In this document: one piece after another, positions 15,372-24,074 of the stretch | Position numbering within the stretch: position 1 is the stretch's first letter | Layout: each line of letters starts with the position of its first letter | Notes under the pieces: model-generated | Database searches by the model: none | Told to the model about the DNA's origin: nothing | What the model saw: the letters and a program-made list of their open reading frames with translations, nothing else | Position numbers and translations under genes: made by a program | From: a virus | Strand: one strand, 5' to 3' | Length of the DNA: 33,386 nucleotides | IMG/VR virus record: IMGVR_UViG_3300050343_000301 | Span: 1-33,386 of that record

Positions 15372-15917
15372 CTAAATGTTTTTTACAAACATATCTCTTG
15401 GGTAGAAACCTAAAGAATATGCCATATTCATAACCATAACATGACTGAAGTGTTGTTTACCTCCAGAAACGGTGTCTTGACATTTCATTACCACAAACCC
15501 ATCTTTCTTAGTTAGTCTGTATAGTTCTTTTAGTGTATTATAATAATTTTCTTTTAAATCATTATATGTTCCGTAACCCTCGAACCTTTTTGCAATGATG
15601 GAACTATTAGGTCCATTTTTCTTATAACCTTTACCACTACCAACAATAATAAATGGTGGGTCGTACATTATCGCACTCATTGATTCATTTTCAAATGGGA
15701 GGTTCTCGGAATCAGACTGAATTACATGTTCGTAATGTGGGATTAAATCTGTCTTATGTGTTGGGTCTGGTAGTCCTTTCCAAAAATTACCCTTAGAGTA
15801 CGTACAATCCAAATCAAACTTCTCAATACCATATAGATGCATAATATTAGTTATGGTTTCAAAATTAGAGTTATATACACTCTTCACCATTTTAAAATCT
15901 TTTTGTACTTCTTCCAT
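15372..15917 (-). CDS. DNA methyltransferase (N4/N6 type), probably C-terminally truncated
   Basis: A 181-residue class I SAM-dependent methyltransferase. YDPPF at residues 85-89 is the catalytic DPPF motif of N6-adenine or N4-cytosine DNA methyltransferases. LKENYYNTLKELYRLTKKDG and FVVMKCQD are the downstream strands. The protein ends at FYPRDMFVKNI, right after the point where family members normally continue with one more strand and a basic tail. Loss of about 25-30 residues is likely. The stop lies directly against the broken flavodoxin-fold gene. It is the first gene of its minus-strand block. DNA specificity cannot be read. Confidence 0.72.
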   Translation of the reverse strand: MEEVQKDFKMVKSVYNSNFETITNIMHLYGIEKFDLDCTYSKGNFWKGLPDPTHKTDLIPHYEHVIQSDSENLPFENESMSAIMYDPPFIIVGSGKGYKKNGPNSSIIAKRFEGYGTYNDLKENYYNTLKELYRLTKKDGFVVMKCQDTVSGGKQHFSHVMVMNMAYSLGFYPRDMFVKNI

Positions 15918-16102
15918 TCTATTTGAGTTTGATTATAATAAAATATACAGAAAATAAATGAGAAAAGAAACCCCCCAACGGAAATAAAACAAAACTTTTG
16001 TTTATGTTAACTATTGATTATTACTATAGAAATATTTATACTGTATAAAAGTATCGTTACTTTTTAATAAAACCGAATAATTATTATAAAACACTTTATA
16101 TT
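15918..16102. promoter_or_regulatory. divergent intergenic region between the two halves of the map
   Basis: A 185-base AT-rich gap from which minus-strand genes run left and the glycan island runs right. On the minus strand TATAAT lies about 20 bases before the methyltransferase start and could be a -10 box. On the plus strand TATTTATA (16033-16040) precedes the small gene by about 60 bases. No clear operator, hairpin or gene was seen. Confidence 0.4.
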
Positions 16103-16228
16103 ATGGGATGTGGATGTAAAAAAAAGAAGACACAACAAACAACTAATGAGACTACAACTAAAACTATCCAACAGGGACCAAACAGTCCTATTATAGTTAA
16201 GGTTGAGGAGGCTAAGAAAAATTCGTAA
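16103..16228 (+). CDS. MGCGCKKK small protein
   Basis: A 41-residue frame starting MGCGCKKKKTQQTTNETT and ending IVKVEEAKKNS. Two N-terminal cysteines are followed by a lysine run and a Thr/Gln-rich polar stretch. There is no signal peptide long enough for a lipoprotein, so the cysteines are more likely metal-binding or a redox pair. Small MGCGCKKK proteins recur in marine phages without an assigned function. It is followed by its own strong terminator, which supports it as a separately transcribed gene. Confidence 0.55.
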   Translation: MGCGCKKKKTQQTTNETTTKTIQQGPNSPIIVKVEEAKKNS

Positions 16229-16257
16229 CTCACAGACGTGAAGTTATAAATCCACTA

Positions 16258-16293
16258 AATGCCACAGTATTAACCTACCGTGGTATTTTTTTG
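16258..16293 (+). terminator. rho-independent terminator after the MGCGCKKK gene
   Basis: AATGCCAC pairs with GTGGTATT (one G-U pair), with a smaller inner GTA/TAC stem, followed directly by a run of Ts. It lies 30 bases after the stop codon at 16228 and before the ribbon-helix-helix-like gene. Confidence 0.8.
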
Positions 16294-16326
16294 ATATAAA
16301 TTATATATATAGAAATATATACAAGT

Positions 16327-16530
16327 ATGAGTAAAGCAAAGACAAAGTTAACTACAGTTAACGTTATAGAAAACACTTACAAACAATTCAGAATCAAAAC
16401 AATAGAGACTGACGGACTCAACTTTCAAAAATTGGTAAATCGTTCTTTAGATTTATATAACACTAATGAAGAGTTTAGAAGTTTGATTGATAGTCATAAT
16501 GTATTAGCCGTTAGTGGTTCAAGATTTTAA
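16327..16530 (+). CDS. ribbon-helix-helix-like small protein
   Basis: A 67-residue protein starting MSKAKTKLTTVNVIENTYKQ. A short strand (KLTTVNV) is followed by two helices (NTYKQFRIKTIETDG and FQKLVNRSLDLYNTNEEF), a layout compatible with a ribbon-helix-helix DNA-binding fold. The pattern TTVNVIENTYKQFRIK recurs upstream of glycosyltransferases in marine T4-like phages. The stop codon touches the ATG of the first glycosyltransferase. It could regulate the island, but this is inferred only from fold and position. Confidence 0.5.
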   Translation: MSKAKTKLTTVNVIENTYKQFRIKTIETDGLNFQKLVNRSLDLYNTNEEFRSLIDSHNVLAVSGSRF

Positions 16531-17913
16531 ATGAGTATGAGTAAGAAAAAGATTTTACTTTTATCTGATGACATGAGAATGACATCAGGTGTGGCGACCA
16601 TGTCAAAAGAAATGGTCATAGGTAGTGTGGATAAATTTGATTGGGTTCAGTTGGGTGCTGCTATAAAACACCCTGAGTTTGGTAAAATTGTTGATCTTAA
16701 TTCCGATGTACGAAATAAAACAGGAGTAAAAGACGCAAGTGTAAAAATATATCCCTCAAACGGTTATGGTAATATTGAGAGGTTACGGGAATTAATTTCA
16801 ATTGAGAAACCTGACGCAATTTTACATTTTACTGATCCACACTATTGGCAATGGTTATACGACAGTGAGCACGAAATAAGACAACAGATCCCCATTTTCT
16901 TTTACCATATATGGGATGACTTACCAGATCCTTATTATAATAGGGATTACTACGAATCTTGTGATTGGTTAGGTTGTATTTCAAAACAAACCTATGGTAT
17001 AGTTAATAGGGTTGGTATGTCAAATAGGGAGGTCACTCATAAACCATTGAAGAAGTGGCAAGTCAGTTATGTACCTCACGGTATAAATCCTGAAACTTTT
17101 AAACCTGTAGAGGTTGATGATGAAATGAGGAAATTTATACACGGCGACAAAGACTATGATTTTATATTGTTCTTTAATAATAGAAATATTAAACGTAAAC
17201 AACCGTCCGATGTAATATACACATACAAAACATTTTGTGACACACTTACTGAAGAAGAATCAAGTAAATGTTTACTCCTAATGCATACGAGGTCTATAGA
17301 TAAAAACGGAACTGACTTAGTTGCGGTCGTTAATGAGTTGTGTCCTAAGTATGATGTAAAATTTACTAACGACAAGTTTGATCAGGACAAGTTAAATAGA
17401 ATTTATAATACAGTTGATTGTACTATTAACATTGCAAACAATGAAGGTTTTGGTTTGACCACTGCCGAATCTGTAATGTGTGGTACTCCAATAATAGTAA
17501 ATGTCACTGGTGGATTACAGGACCAGTGTGGATTTGAATTGGATGGTAAGTTAATAACGGCCGATGACTACATAGAGATAGGTACACTCCATGACCCTAA
17601 GAAGTGGGAAGGTAAAGTTACTCATGGTGAGTGGGTAAGTCCTGTATGGCCAGCATCAACAACACTAAATGGGTCAGTTAATACCCCTTATATTTTTGAT
17701 GACCGTATTAATCACTATGATGTTGTTTCTTCTATAAGAGAAATGTACAATTTAGGTAGAGATGAAAGAAAGAGACGAGGACTCGTAGGAAGAAAATATA
17801 TGGTAAAAAACTTCTCAACTAAGACTATGTGTAATTCATTAGTTAAAGGTATTGAGAAATCATTATCCAAATTCACCCCTAAGAATAAATTTGAATTATT
17901 TAAAATAACATAA
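16531..17913 (+). CDS. GT-B glycosyltransferase (GT4-like)
   Basis: A 460-residue GT-B-fold glycosyltransferase. The C-terminal half has NEGFGLTTAESVMCGTPIIV, the E-x7-E nucleotide-sugar motif of GT4 enzymes, preceded by DFILFFNNRNIKRKQP, the usual start of the donor-binding domain. The N-terminal acceptor domain begins KKILLLSDDMRMTSGVA. Either of two Met codons (residue 1 or 3) may be the start; the first directly follows the stop of the previous gene. It would transfer a sugar from a nucleotide donor in the cytoplasm, to a host glycan or a phage component. Donor and acceptor are unknown. Confidence 0.88.
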   Translation: MSMSKKKILLLSDDMRMTSGVATMSKEMVIGSVDKFDWVQLGAAIKHPEFGKIVDLNSDVRNKTGVKDASVKIYPSNGYGNIERLRELISIEKPDAILHFTDPHYWQWLYDSEHEIRQQIPIFFYHIWDDLPDPYYNRDYYESCDWLGCISKQTYGIVNRVGMSNREVTHKPLKKWQVSYVPHGINPETFKPVEVDDEMRKFIHGDKDYDFILFFNNRNIKRKQPSDVIYTYKTFCDTLTEEESSKCLLLMHTRSIDKNGTDLVAVVNELCPKYDVKFTNDKFDQDKLNRIYNTVDCTINIANNEGFGLTTAESVMCGTPIIVNVTGGLQDQCGFELDGKLITADDYIEIGTLHDPKKWEGKVTHGEWVSPVWPASTTLNGSVNTPYIFDDRINHYDVVSSIREMYNLGRDERKRRGLVGRKYMVKNFSTKTMCNSLVKGIEKSLSKFTPKNKFELFKIT

Positions 17914-17927
17914 TTAAAAACTACAAT

Positions 17928-18140
17928 ATGAATCAAAAATTAATAGAAATGTTAAGGACGAGTGCGTTGGCAGAGAAATCAAAGGCACTCTTAACTTTAG
18001 ATCTTTTAGGAACTAAAGGGTCGGGTATCGGAGATCACTCAACAGGTGACTTCTATAAAAACGCAGAAGAGGCATTATCAATGCTGGTAGATGCTGACGA
18101 TAAATTATCAACATTGGATAAGTATTTTCCAATAGATTAG
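17928..18140 (+). CDS. small protein conserved among phage glycosyltransferase genes
   Basis: A 70-residue protein with a Lys/Leu-rich N-terminal helix and the distinctive segment GSGIGDHSTGDFYKNAEEAL. The same pattern appears between glycosyltransferase genes in marine T4-like phages, suggesting a linked role. No catalytic motif is recognised. It is 14 bases after one glycosyltransferase and 16 before the next, inside the same transcript. Confidence 0.6.
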   Translation: MNQKLIEMLRTSALAEKSKALLTLDLLGTKGSGIGDHSTGDFYKNAEEALSMLVDADDKLSTLDKYFPID

Positions 18141-18156
18141 GTTTATTTAAAATTAT

Positions 18157-19422
18157 ATGATTAAACAGAAACTATTATTTAGAGGACCAATTAAGACCTT
18201 AAGTGGTTATGGTTCTCACTCAAGAGATTTGTTAAAGTCCTTATATGATATGGACTCATTTGACATATACATTGACAGTTGTAATTGGGGTAAGACCCCC
18301 ATGACTGCTTTAGAACCCGAGGTAAATTTATTTCACACTTGGATAGAGGAAAACATTGTAAGTAGTTTAGATTTCATACCTGACGTGTATATCCAAGTGA
18401 CCGTACCTAATGAATTTCAACGGAAAGGTAAGTATAATATTGGTGTCACAGCGGGGATAGAAACCACCGCAGCACCTAAGGAATGGATAGATGGGATAAA
18501 TAGAATGGATAAGGTTATAACCACATCCACCTTCTCAAGAGATGTTTTACTACAAACCGTCTATAACGAAACAGATAAAGTAACGGGTAAGTTAATCTCT
18601 CAACATAAAATAAATGTAGATTTAGAAGTTCTTCATGAAGGTGTGGATACTTCAATATACTATGAGAAAGAATCAGACTTAGAGTTAGACTTAGAAGATG
18701 ATTTTAATTACTTATTTGTTGGTCATTGGTTAAAGGGTGACATCGGACAAGACAGGAAAGACGTAGGTATGTTAATTAAGTGTTTCTGTGATTCGTTTAA
18801 CGGTGTTGATGATTCTCCTGGATTAATTTTAAAGACATCCAGTGCTAACTTCTCAATTAAACAAAGGGAAGTGATGAGAAAGAAAATACAAAGGATTACA
18901 TCGTCTTATAATAGTCCACCGAAAATTTACTTATTGTTTGGACAACTCACCGATAATGAGATGAATGACTTATATAACCACCCTAAGGTAAAATCAATGG
19001 TAACTCTAACAAAGGGTGAAGGATTTGGAAGACCCCTGTTAGAATTTTCTATGACGGGTAAACCGATAATTGCATCTAATTGGTCGGGTCACAAAGATTT
19101 CCTGCCAATGGATAAGGCAATAATGTTAGGTGGTAAGTTAACCAACGTACATGAGAGTGCCTCAGATGATTTCATACTTAAAGAATCTAAATGGTTTACA
19201 TGTAATTACGGTGAAGTTGTTGAGGTGTTTAAAATTGTGAAAGACAAGTATGAAGAGTTCTTAGAAAAGTCTAAACTTCTTAAAGAAGATAATGAAAGTA
19301 ACTTCTCTTTAGAATCAACGACAGTCAAGTTTAAAGATATTTTAAAATCAGTAATAATAAACGCGGTTAAACCGAAGAAAACTAAATTGGTTTTACCTGA
19401 ATTAAAAAAAATAGAAGAATAG
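18157..19422 (+). CDS. GT-B glycosyltransferase (GT4-like)
   Basis: A 421-residue GT-B enzyme. KGEGFGRPLLEFSMTGKPII is the E-x7-E donor motif. FNYLFVGHWLKGDIGQDRKD begins the C-terminal domain, and LRFRGPIKTLSGYGSHSRDL-like sequence at the N-terminus (LLFRGPIKTLSGYGSHSRD) fits the acceptor domain. It is a distant paralogue of the 16531 enzyme rather than a duplicate. It is followed by the SDR epimerase one base after its stop. Sugar and acceptor are unknown. Confidence 0.88.
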   Translation: MIKQKLLFRGPIKTLSGYGSHSRDLLKSLYDMDSFDIYIDSCNWGKTPMTALEPEVNLFHTWIEENIVSSLDFIPDVYIQVTVPNEFQRKGKYNIGVTAGIETTAAPKEWIDGINRMDKVITTSTFSRDVLLQTVYNETDKVTGKLISQHKINVDLEVLHEGVDTSIYYEKESDLELDLEDDFNYLFVGHWLKGDIGQDRKDVGMLIKCFCDSFNGVDDSPGLILKTSSANFSIKQREVMRKKIQRITSSYNSPPKIYLLFGQLTDNEMNDLYNHPKVKSMVTLTKGEGFGRPLLEFSMTGKPIIASNWSGHKDFLPMDKAIMLGGKLTNVHESASDDFILKESKWFTCNYGEVVEVFKIVKDKYEEFLEKSKLLKEDNESNFSLESTTVKFKDILKSVIINAVKPKKTKLVLPELKKIEE

Positions 19423-19423
19423 T

Positions 19424-20272
19424 ATGAAAATATTAGTAACAGGTGGGAATGGATTTATTGGTTCCAACCTAATTGGTAGGTTACTGAGTGAAGGACATGA
19501 GGTGTCTTCAATTGATAATTTATCCACGGGACTAAAGGAATATGAAATAGATGGGTGTAATTACCATTACAATGATATTGAACAAATCGATTTAGTAGGT
19601 GGTGATTTCGACCTATGTTATCATTTAGCGGCACTGTCGAGGATACAACCCTCGTTCGACGATCCTACAGAAACATTTAGAGTTAATGCGGGTGGTTGTC
19701 AGTTAGTTGCAGATTGGGCTAAGGATAATAATATTAAAGTTGTTTACGCGGGATCGTCTTCAAGATGGTGTAACCCTCAAACCTCACCATACGCAACATA
19801 TAAAAGTACAGGTGAAGACATATTCAAGATGTATCGTACCGCTTATGGTTGTGATTTTGAAATCTGTAGATTTTACAACGTATATGGTCCAAACGAATTA
19901 GTGGACGGTACGTGGGCTGCAGTGATAGGTATATGGAGACATCAGGTTTCTAACGGGGAACCTATTACAATAGTTGGTGATGGAGAACAAAGAAGAGATT
20001 TCACACATGTTATTGATATTGTTGAGGCACTTTATAAAGTGGGTACAGGTAATGAGAAACATGAAGATGCGTGGGAATTAGGGACAGGTATGAATTATTC
20101 AATAAATCAGGTTTACAATATGTTTATTGAAAGATTCGGTGATCATCCAAAAGTCAATATCCCTGACCAACCAGGTAATTATAGATCTACTAAAAGAGAG
20201 AATGATGATACTTTAGATAAATTGGGGTGGTCACCTAAAGATAGATTAGAAGATTACATAAAAACTCTGTAA
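19424..20272 (+). CDS. NAD-dependent nucleotide-sugar epimerase/dehydratase (extended SDR)
   Basis: A 282-residue extended short-chain dehydrogenase. The NAD-binding TGGNGFIG lies at residues 6-13. The catalytic SSS (111-113) and Y123-x3-K127 (SPYATYK) are in place, and RFYNVYGP and GDGEQRRDFTHV follow as in UDP-glucose 4-epimerase-like enzymes. It would interconvert a nucleotide sugar, giving a donor for the neighbouring glycosyltransferases. It is somewhat shorter than GalE (about 338 residues) because of a trimmed C-terminus. Exact substrate unknown. Confidence 0.9.
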   Translation: MKILVTGGNGFIGSNLIGRLLSEGHEVSSIDNLSTGLKEYEIDGCNYHYNDIEQIDLVGGDFDLCYHLAALSRIQPSFDDPTETFRVNAGGCQLVADWAKDNNIKVVYAGSSSRWCNPQTSPYATYKSTGEDIFKMYRTAYGCDFEICRFYNVYGPNELVDGTWAAVIGIWRHQVSNGEPITIVGDGEQRRDFTHVIDIVEALYKVGTGNEKHEDAWELGTGMNYSINQVYNMFIERFGDHPKVNIPDQPGNYRSTKRENDDTLDKLGWSPKDRLEDYIKTL

Positions 20273-20902
20273 ATGAAAATTAGTTACGCAATAACTGTCT
20301 GTAATGAATTCGAAGAAATAAAACGTCTCGTTGAGTTTCTACTTAGGACCAAAAGACCTAAGGATGAAATAGTTGTTTTATACGATCAGAAAAATGGTTC
20401 CGAAGAAGTATCGGAATGGTTAGTCAAACATAATAAGTTACCTAACTTTCAAATGTGGAGAGGTTTCTTCGATGGTCATTTTGGTGAGTGGAAAAATACA
20501 CTTTCAGATTATTGTAATGGTGATTACATTTTTCAAATTGATGCGGATGAAATACCTCATTTAAATTTAATTAACTATCTACCGACGATACTTGAGTCGA
20601 ACCCTAAAAACGAAGTATTCTTAATTTCGAGAGTAAACACTGTTGAAGGTTTGACGGACGATCACATTAAAAAGTGGGGTTGGAACGTAAACTCTAAAGG
20701 GTGGGTAAATTTTCCTGACACTCAGACAAGAATATGGAAAAAAGAAAGTAGGATAAGATGGTACGGTAAAGTACATGAAAGGTTAGTAAACTATAACACA
20801 TATACTAACTTACCTGAGGATGAAACATTTTCACTCATACATCATAAAGATATTAAAAAACAAGAAAGACAAAATAATTATTATGACGAACTACAAAGGT
20901 GA
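20273..20902 (+). CDS. family 2-like glycosyltransferase
   Basis: A 209-residue GT-A-fold protein. MKISYAITVCNEFEEIKRLV is the typical GT2 first strand, and GDYIFQIDADEIPH carries the D-x-D metal site. TRIWKKESRIRWYGKVHERL resembles the end of small GT2 enzymes that act in lipopolysaccharide assembly. The start directly follows the SDR stop. The next gene starts within its last 20 bases. Acceptor unknown. Confidence 0.82.
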   Translation: MKISYAITVCNEFEEIKRLVEFLLRTKRPKDEIVVLYDQKNGSEEVSEWLVKHNKLPNFQMWRGFFDGHFGEWKNTLSDYCNGDYIFQIDADEIPHLNLINYLPTILESNPKNEVFLISRVNTVEGLTDDHIKKWGWNVNSKGWVNFPDTQTRIWKKESRIRWYGKVHERLVNYNTYTNLPEDETFSLIHHKDIKKQERQNNYYDELQR

Positions 20903-21488
20903 TTTAATTGTAAGTAGGTATGAGGAGGACATATCTTGGTTATCAGAGTTTTCTGATTATAGAATTTTTTTATATAATAAGGGGGAACCTATTGAAGATT
21001 CGATTAATTTACCTAACGTTGGTCGAGAAGGTAACACGTATCTAACTCACATAATAAAAAATTATGATAATTTAGGTGAATGGGTATTATTTACTCAAGG
21101 ACATCCATTTGATCACGTTAAAGATTACAAAGAGGTTTTAAAAGAGTTTCCAAACACAAATAGATCGGTGGTTTTTGAAAAACCTAATCAATCACTATTT
21201 TTTAGTAATAGTCATCATTATAAAAGAGTTATACATTCAAAACCAAATGGTTTACCACATCACGGTGGTATGGATATAAATGGTGTTTGGGTAGAACTAT
21301 TTGAAGACCCACCCCTTGAACTATACCCATTTACCGCTGGTGCAATATTTGCGGTTAGTAGAGATACAATCAGAATGAGAAGTGTAGAGTTTTATAAAAG
21401 GGCTAACGAATTGTGTGTTGATGTAGGATTAGGTCCGTGGATCTTCGAACGACTATTCATTTCAATATTTGATGATACTAATAAATAA
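20883..21488 (+). CDS. DUF3431-like protein
   Basis: About 201 residues from the ATG at 20883 (MTNYKGDLIVSRYEEDISW). The frame is open 63 bases further up, but that part overlaps the GT2 gene and looks non-coding. NVGREGNTYLTHIIKNYDN, VLFTQGHPFDHV and FTAGAIFAVSRDTI match the DUF3431 pattern, which is found next to glycosyltransferases in marine phages and in fungi and bacteria and is thought to be glycosyltransferase-related. Its end shares one base with the ATG of the next gene (TAATG). No catalytic role is established. Confidence 0.7.
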   Translation: MTNYKGDLIVSRYEEDISWLSEFSDYRIFLYNKGEPIEDSINLPNVGREGNTYLTHIIKNYDNLGEWVLFTQGHPFDHVKDYKEVLKEFPNTNRSVVFEKPNQSLFFSNSHHYKRVIHSKPNGLPHHGGMDINGVWVELFEDPPLELYPFTAGAIFAVSRDTIRMRSVEFYKRANELCVDVGLGPWIFERLFISIFDDTNK

Positions 21489-22588
21489 TGGACATATCTT
21501 TAGTACTTGCTGTTTTTAATAACTTAGACTATACTAAGAATACCTATGAAAGGGTTAGGGATATTTATCCTGACGCACCTATGGTTATTAGTAGTGGTGG
21601 TTCTACGGATGGTACATTAGATTGGTTACAATCTTTGGATGATGATAACCTTTCCTTTATACATGATGACGACCAATTAACTTTCTCAGACAATTATAAT
21701 TCGGCCATAAAGTTAGTTGATACCGATAAGTTGGTTTTGATTCATAATGATATGGTGATCGGTAAGAATTTTTTAGAGAATCTATCGGAACTGATTGATG
21801 AAAAGTCTCTTATCACGTATACCACTATCGAACCCCCAATTTTTAAAGGACATAAAAGACCTGGTAAAGTTATATTAGAATTGGGTAGAGGATTTAACGA
21901 TTTTAATTATCACTTATTTGACCAATACGTTGACAAAGTTAAGGAAAGAAAGGACTTAGTTAATGGGGGTACATTTTTTATGTCGGGTTATAAGAAAACA
22001 TTTATTGATGTTGGTTTATTTGATGGTTTTACTTTTGATCCTTTTTTCTGTGAAGATGATGATTTCATTATTAGAGCCAAATTAAAAGGTTACTTACTTA
22101 AAACAACAGAATGTGCTGTAGTATATCATTTTGTTTCTAAAACAAGTAGAGTGTTGAGGTCTGAAGAAAGTAAATTAAGTGAACACAGAAACATACGTAA
22201 CTTTATACGTAAATGGGGTATCACAATACCGACATTCAACGAACTGTATTATTGGGAAGATGAAATTTTTAATTACCCAACGTTTAATATGGGTATCGAA
22301 TTGAGGAGTGACAAACACCTATATAAGTTGGAACCTTATTTTGATAAATTGTATTTAGGTGGTACCGCACCCACCGAATATATTGCGAATGAACAACCTA
22401 ATACTAATTACGATTTAAGATCTAAATTTTTATTATGTGATGTTGTAGACGTGATGATTATTGAGACCGAATTAATGAACGAGGAAGATCTTCATATAAT
22501 AAACAAAATCCGATTATCAATTCCACACTACGATGTAGGAGAATATCAAATCGGAAATTTGAAAATCATAATTAAAAAGAAGGTTTAA
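21488..22588 (+). CDS. family 2 glycosyltransferase
   Basis: A 366-residue GT2 enzyme. DISLVLAVFNNLDYTKNT opens the GT-A fold, SSGGSTDGTLDWL is the conserved donor-side motif, and LVLIHNDMV gives the metal-binding segment. FMSGYKKTFIDVGLFD and FFCEDDDFIIRAKLKGY match the acceptor side with an E-D-D motif. The last 110 residues are an extra domain not assigned. It is the final gene of the plus-strand island and is convergent with the minus-strand gene at 22590, only one base away. Confidence 0.85.
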   Translation: MDISLVLAVFNNLDYTKNTYERVRDIYPDAPMVISSGGSTDGTLDWLQSLDDDNLSFIHDDDQLTFSDNYNSAIKLVDTDKLVLIHNDMVIGKNFLENLSELIDEKSLITYTTIEPPIFKGHKRPGKVILELGRGFNDFNYHLFDQYVDKVKERKDLVNGGTFFMSGYKKTFIDVGLFDGFTFDPFFCEDDDFIIRAKLKGYLLKTTECAVVYHFVSKTSRVLRSEESKLSEHRNIRNFIRKWGITIPTFNELYYWEDEIFNYPTFNMGIELRSDKHLYKLEPYFDKLYLGGTAPTEYIANEQPNTNYDLRSKFLLCDVVDVMIIETELMNEEDLHIINKIRLSIPHYDVGEYQIGNLKIIIKKKV

Positions 22589-22589
22589 A

Positions 22590-23033
22590 CTACCCCACTA
22601 AATTAAATAAGATATTGTATTGGTCTTTTGTTTTACCTGCATCTTTAAGGTCGTCCTTAGTGATTACTGGGTGATCCAATTCTATCTCTTTAGTAAGTAA
22701 CTTATTATATTCATTTAAGAATTCTACATACTTAGGATTTTTAACCGTTTCAGTTTTCTTCCCTTTCTTTTTTTCTATTGTTGGTGTTATTTGTACACCA
22801 CCTTCTTCTGTTTTCTCACCAAACTTTTCAATTAGTTCGTTTCTTAGTTCATCAACTTTACCTCTTTCATCTTTTAATTTCTGAGAGAGTTCTCTAAGTT
22901 CATACTTCAATAAGATTGATAGTGGTTGTGCTGCAAAACCTTCATAGATTACTTCACCGTTTTGAGGATTAGTATACCCATTTATTTCTGCGTCCAATTG
23001 TAGGATTTGATCGATTGTTAACTTTGTTGACAT
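22590..23033 (-). CDS. coiled-coil phage protein
   Basis: A 147-residue charged protein starting MSTKLTIDQILQLDAEING. Residues about 40-75 (LKYELRELSQKLKDERGK) look like a coiled coil, and a lysine-rich linker follows (KKKGKKTETVKNPKY). Similar small proteins occur in marine phage genomes near structural genes with no function assigned. It follows the permease gene by 24 bases on the same strand, so it may be co-transcribed with the receptor operon. Confidence 0.55.
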   Translation of the reverse strand: MSTKLTIDQILQLDAEINGYTNPQNGEVIYEGFAAQPLSILLKYELRELSQKLKDERGKVDELRNELIEKFGEKTEEGGVQITPTIEKKKGKKTETVKNPKYVEFLNEYNKLLTKEIELDHPVITKDDLKDAGKTKDQYNILFNLVG

Positions 23034-23057
23034 AATGTTATTTTTTAGAAATATAGT

Positions 23058-24074
23058 TTATTTAATTGTAAAAGTCAAGTCTAAAGAACTATAGACTATC
23101 ATAATTATTACCCAAACCGAAATGGATAATAAATATTTTTTAATTGGAGTACCAAAATACTGTTGTCCAATATATATACATTTGTGTGTTGGAGATAAAA
23201 GGTAACCTGAATAACACATGGTAAATAAGAATAGAAAATATTGTATTCCCATAATGGAGGTCACTAATGAAACTATCCCTGCGTACTTCCCCGATGACCC
23301 TAATAGAAAAGAACCGATAAAACATAACGTACCAACTAAGAGTATATTATGGTCGGATGTAACCCCTCCTAAATTAGTCTTTATTTCATTACCATATAAT
23401 GAAATAAGATTAGAAACAATAATCACAATACCCACACTTAAAACTAATCTCCATCTAACGTGTTTTAATAATTTACCCCACGAATTGGAGTAACTTACTA
23501 AGTAAAGGGTGAATCCACAAAATAAAGGTAAATAACGATCCGTTAGACCCGCCAATACTAATGTTAGTATGAAGGGTAGGAATATTGAATATATGTTCTT
23601 ATAATTGACCTGATGATGTTTTGGTATTTCAATGTTTCCGTCTTGGAATTTGTAAATGTATACACCTATTACAAGTATAGATATTATAAGTAATGGATAC
23701 ACCATACCCATTAATTCACCATACGTAACACCTAAAATGGCCATAGGTATTATGACTGTTTTTTCTAATGGTGACCATATGTAATAATGGTGTGTTGATA
23801 GATAGTCAATTATTCCGTAATTTTCTCTCCCTTGTTTATCTTTGGGTGCAACGGTGTCGAGTATACCCGCTGAAACCGCAACCCTACCAGGTATGGGTAA
23901 TACCCCACCAAATAAAGATATTAAAAATAAGACGACCTTCTTGGATTTAACTGTTTTTAGTATTAAACTAAATACATCTACCAAATACCCTTTCTCTTTT
24001 AAAATACCCGTTATAACCATTATAAATGAAAGGTATATAAGGAAATGTTGGTTATTTAATATTACATCTATCAT
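23058..24074 (-). CDS. DUF401-type inner-membrane permease
   Basis: A 338-residue protein with roughly nine or ten hydrophobic segments (for example FLIYLSFIMVITGIL, VLFLISLFGGVLPIPG and LLIISILVIGVYIY). SLFGGVLPIPGRVAVSAGIL and the later TSIMGIQYFLFLFTMCYSGY match the repeated halves of DUF401 family membrane proteins, thought to be transporters. The substrate is unknown. The start overlaps the TonB-dependent receptor stop by four bases, so an outer-membrane receptor and an inner-membrane permease are translated as a coupled pair. It is unusual for a phage. The transport direction cannot be inferred. Confidence 0.72.
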   Translation of the reverse strand: MIDVILNNQHFLIYLSFIMVITGILKEKGYLVDVFSLILKTVKSKKVVLFLISLFGGVLPIPGRVAVSAGILDTVAPKDKQGRENYGIIDYLSTHHYYIWSPLEKTVIIPMAILGVTYGELMGMVYPLLIISILVIGVYIYKFQDGNIEIPKHHQVNYKNIYSIFLPFILTLVLAGLTDRYLPLFCGFTLYLVSYSNSWGKLLKHVRWRLVLSVGIVIIVSNLISLYGNEIKTNLGGVTSDHNILLVGTLCFIGSFLLGSSGKYAGIVSLVTSIMGIQYFLFLFTMCYSGYLLSPTHKCIYIGQQYFGTPIKKYLLSISVWVIIMIVYSSLDLTFTIK

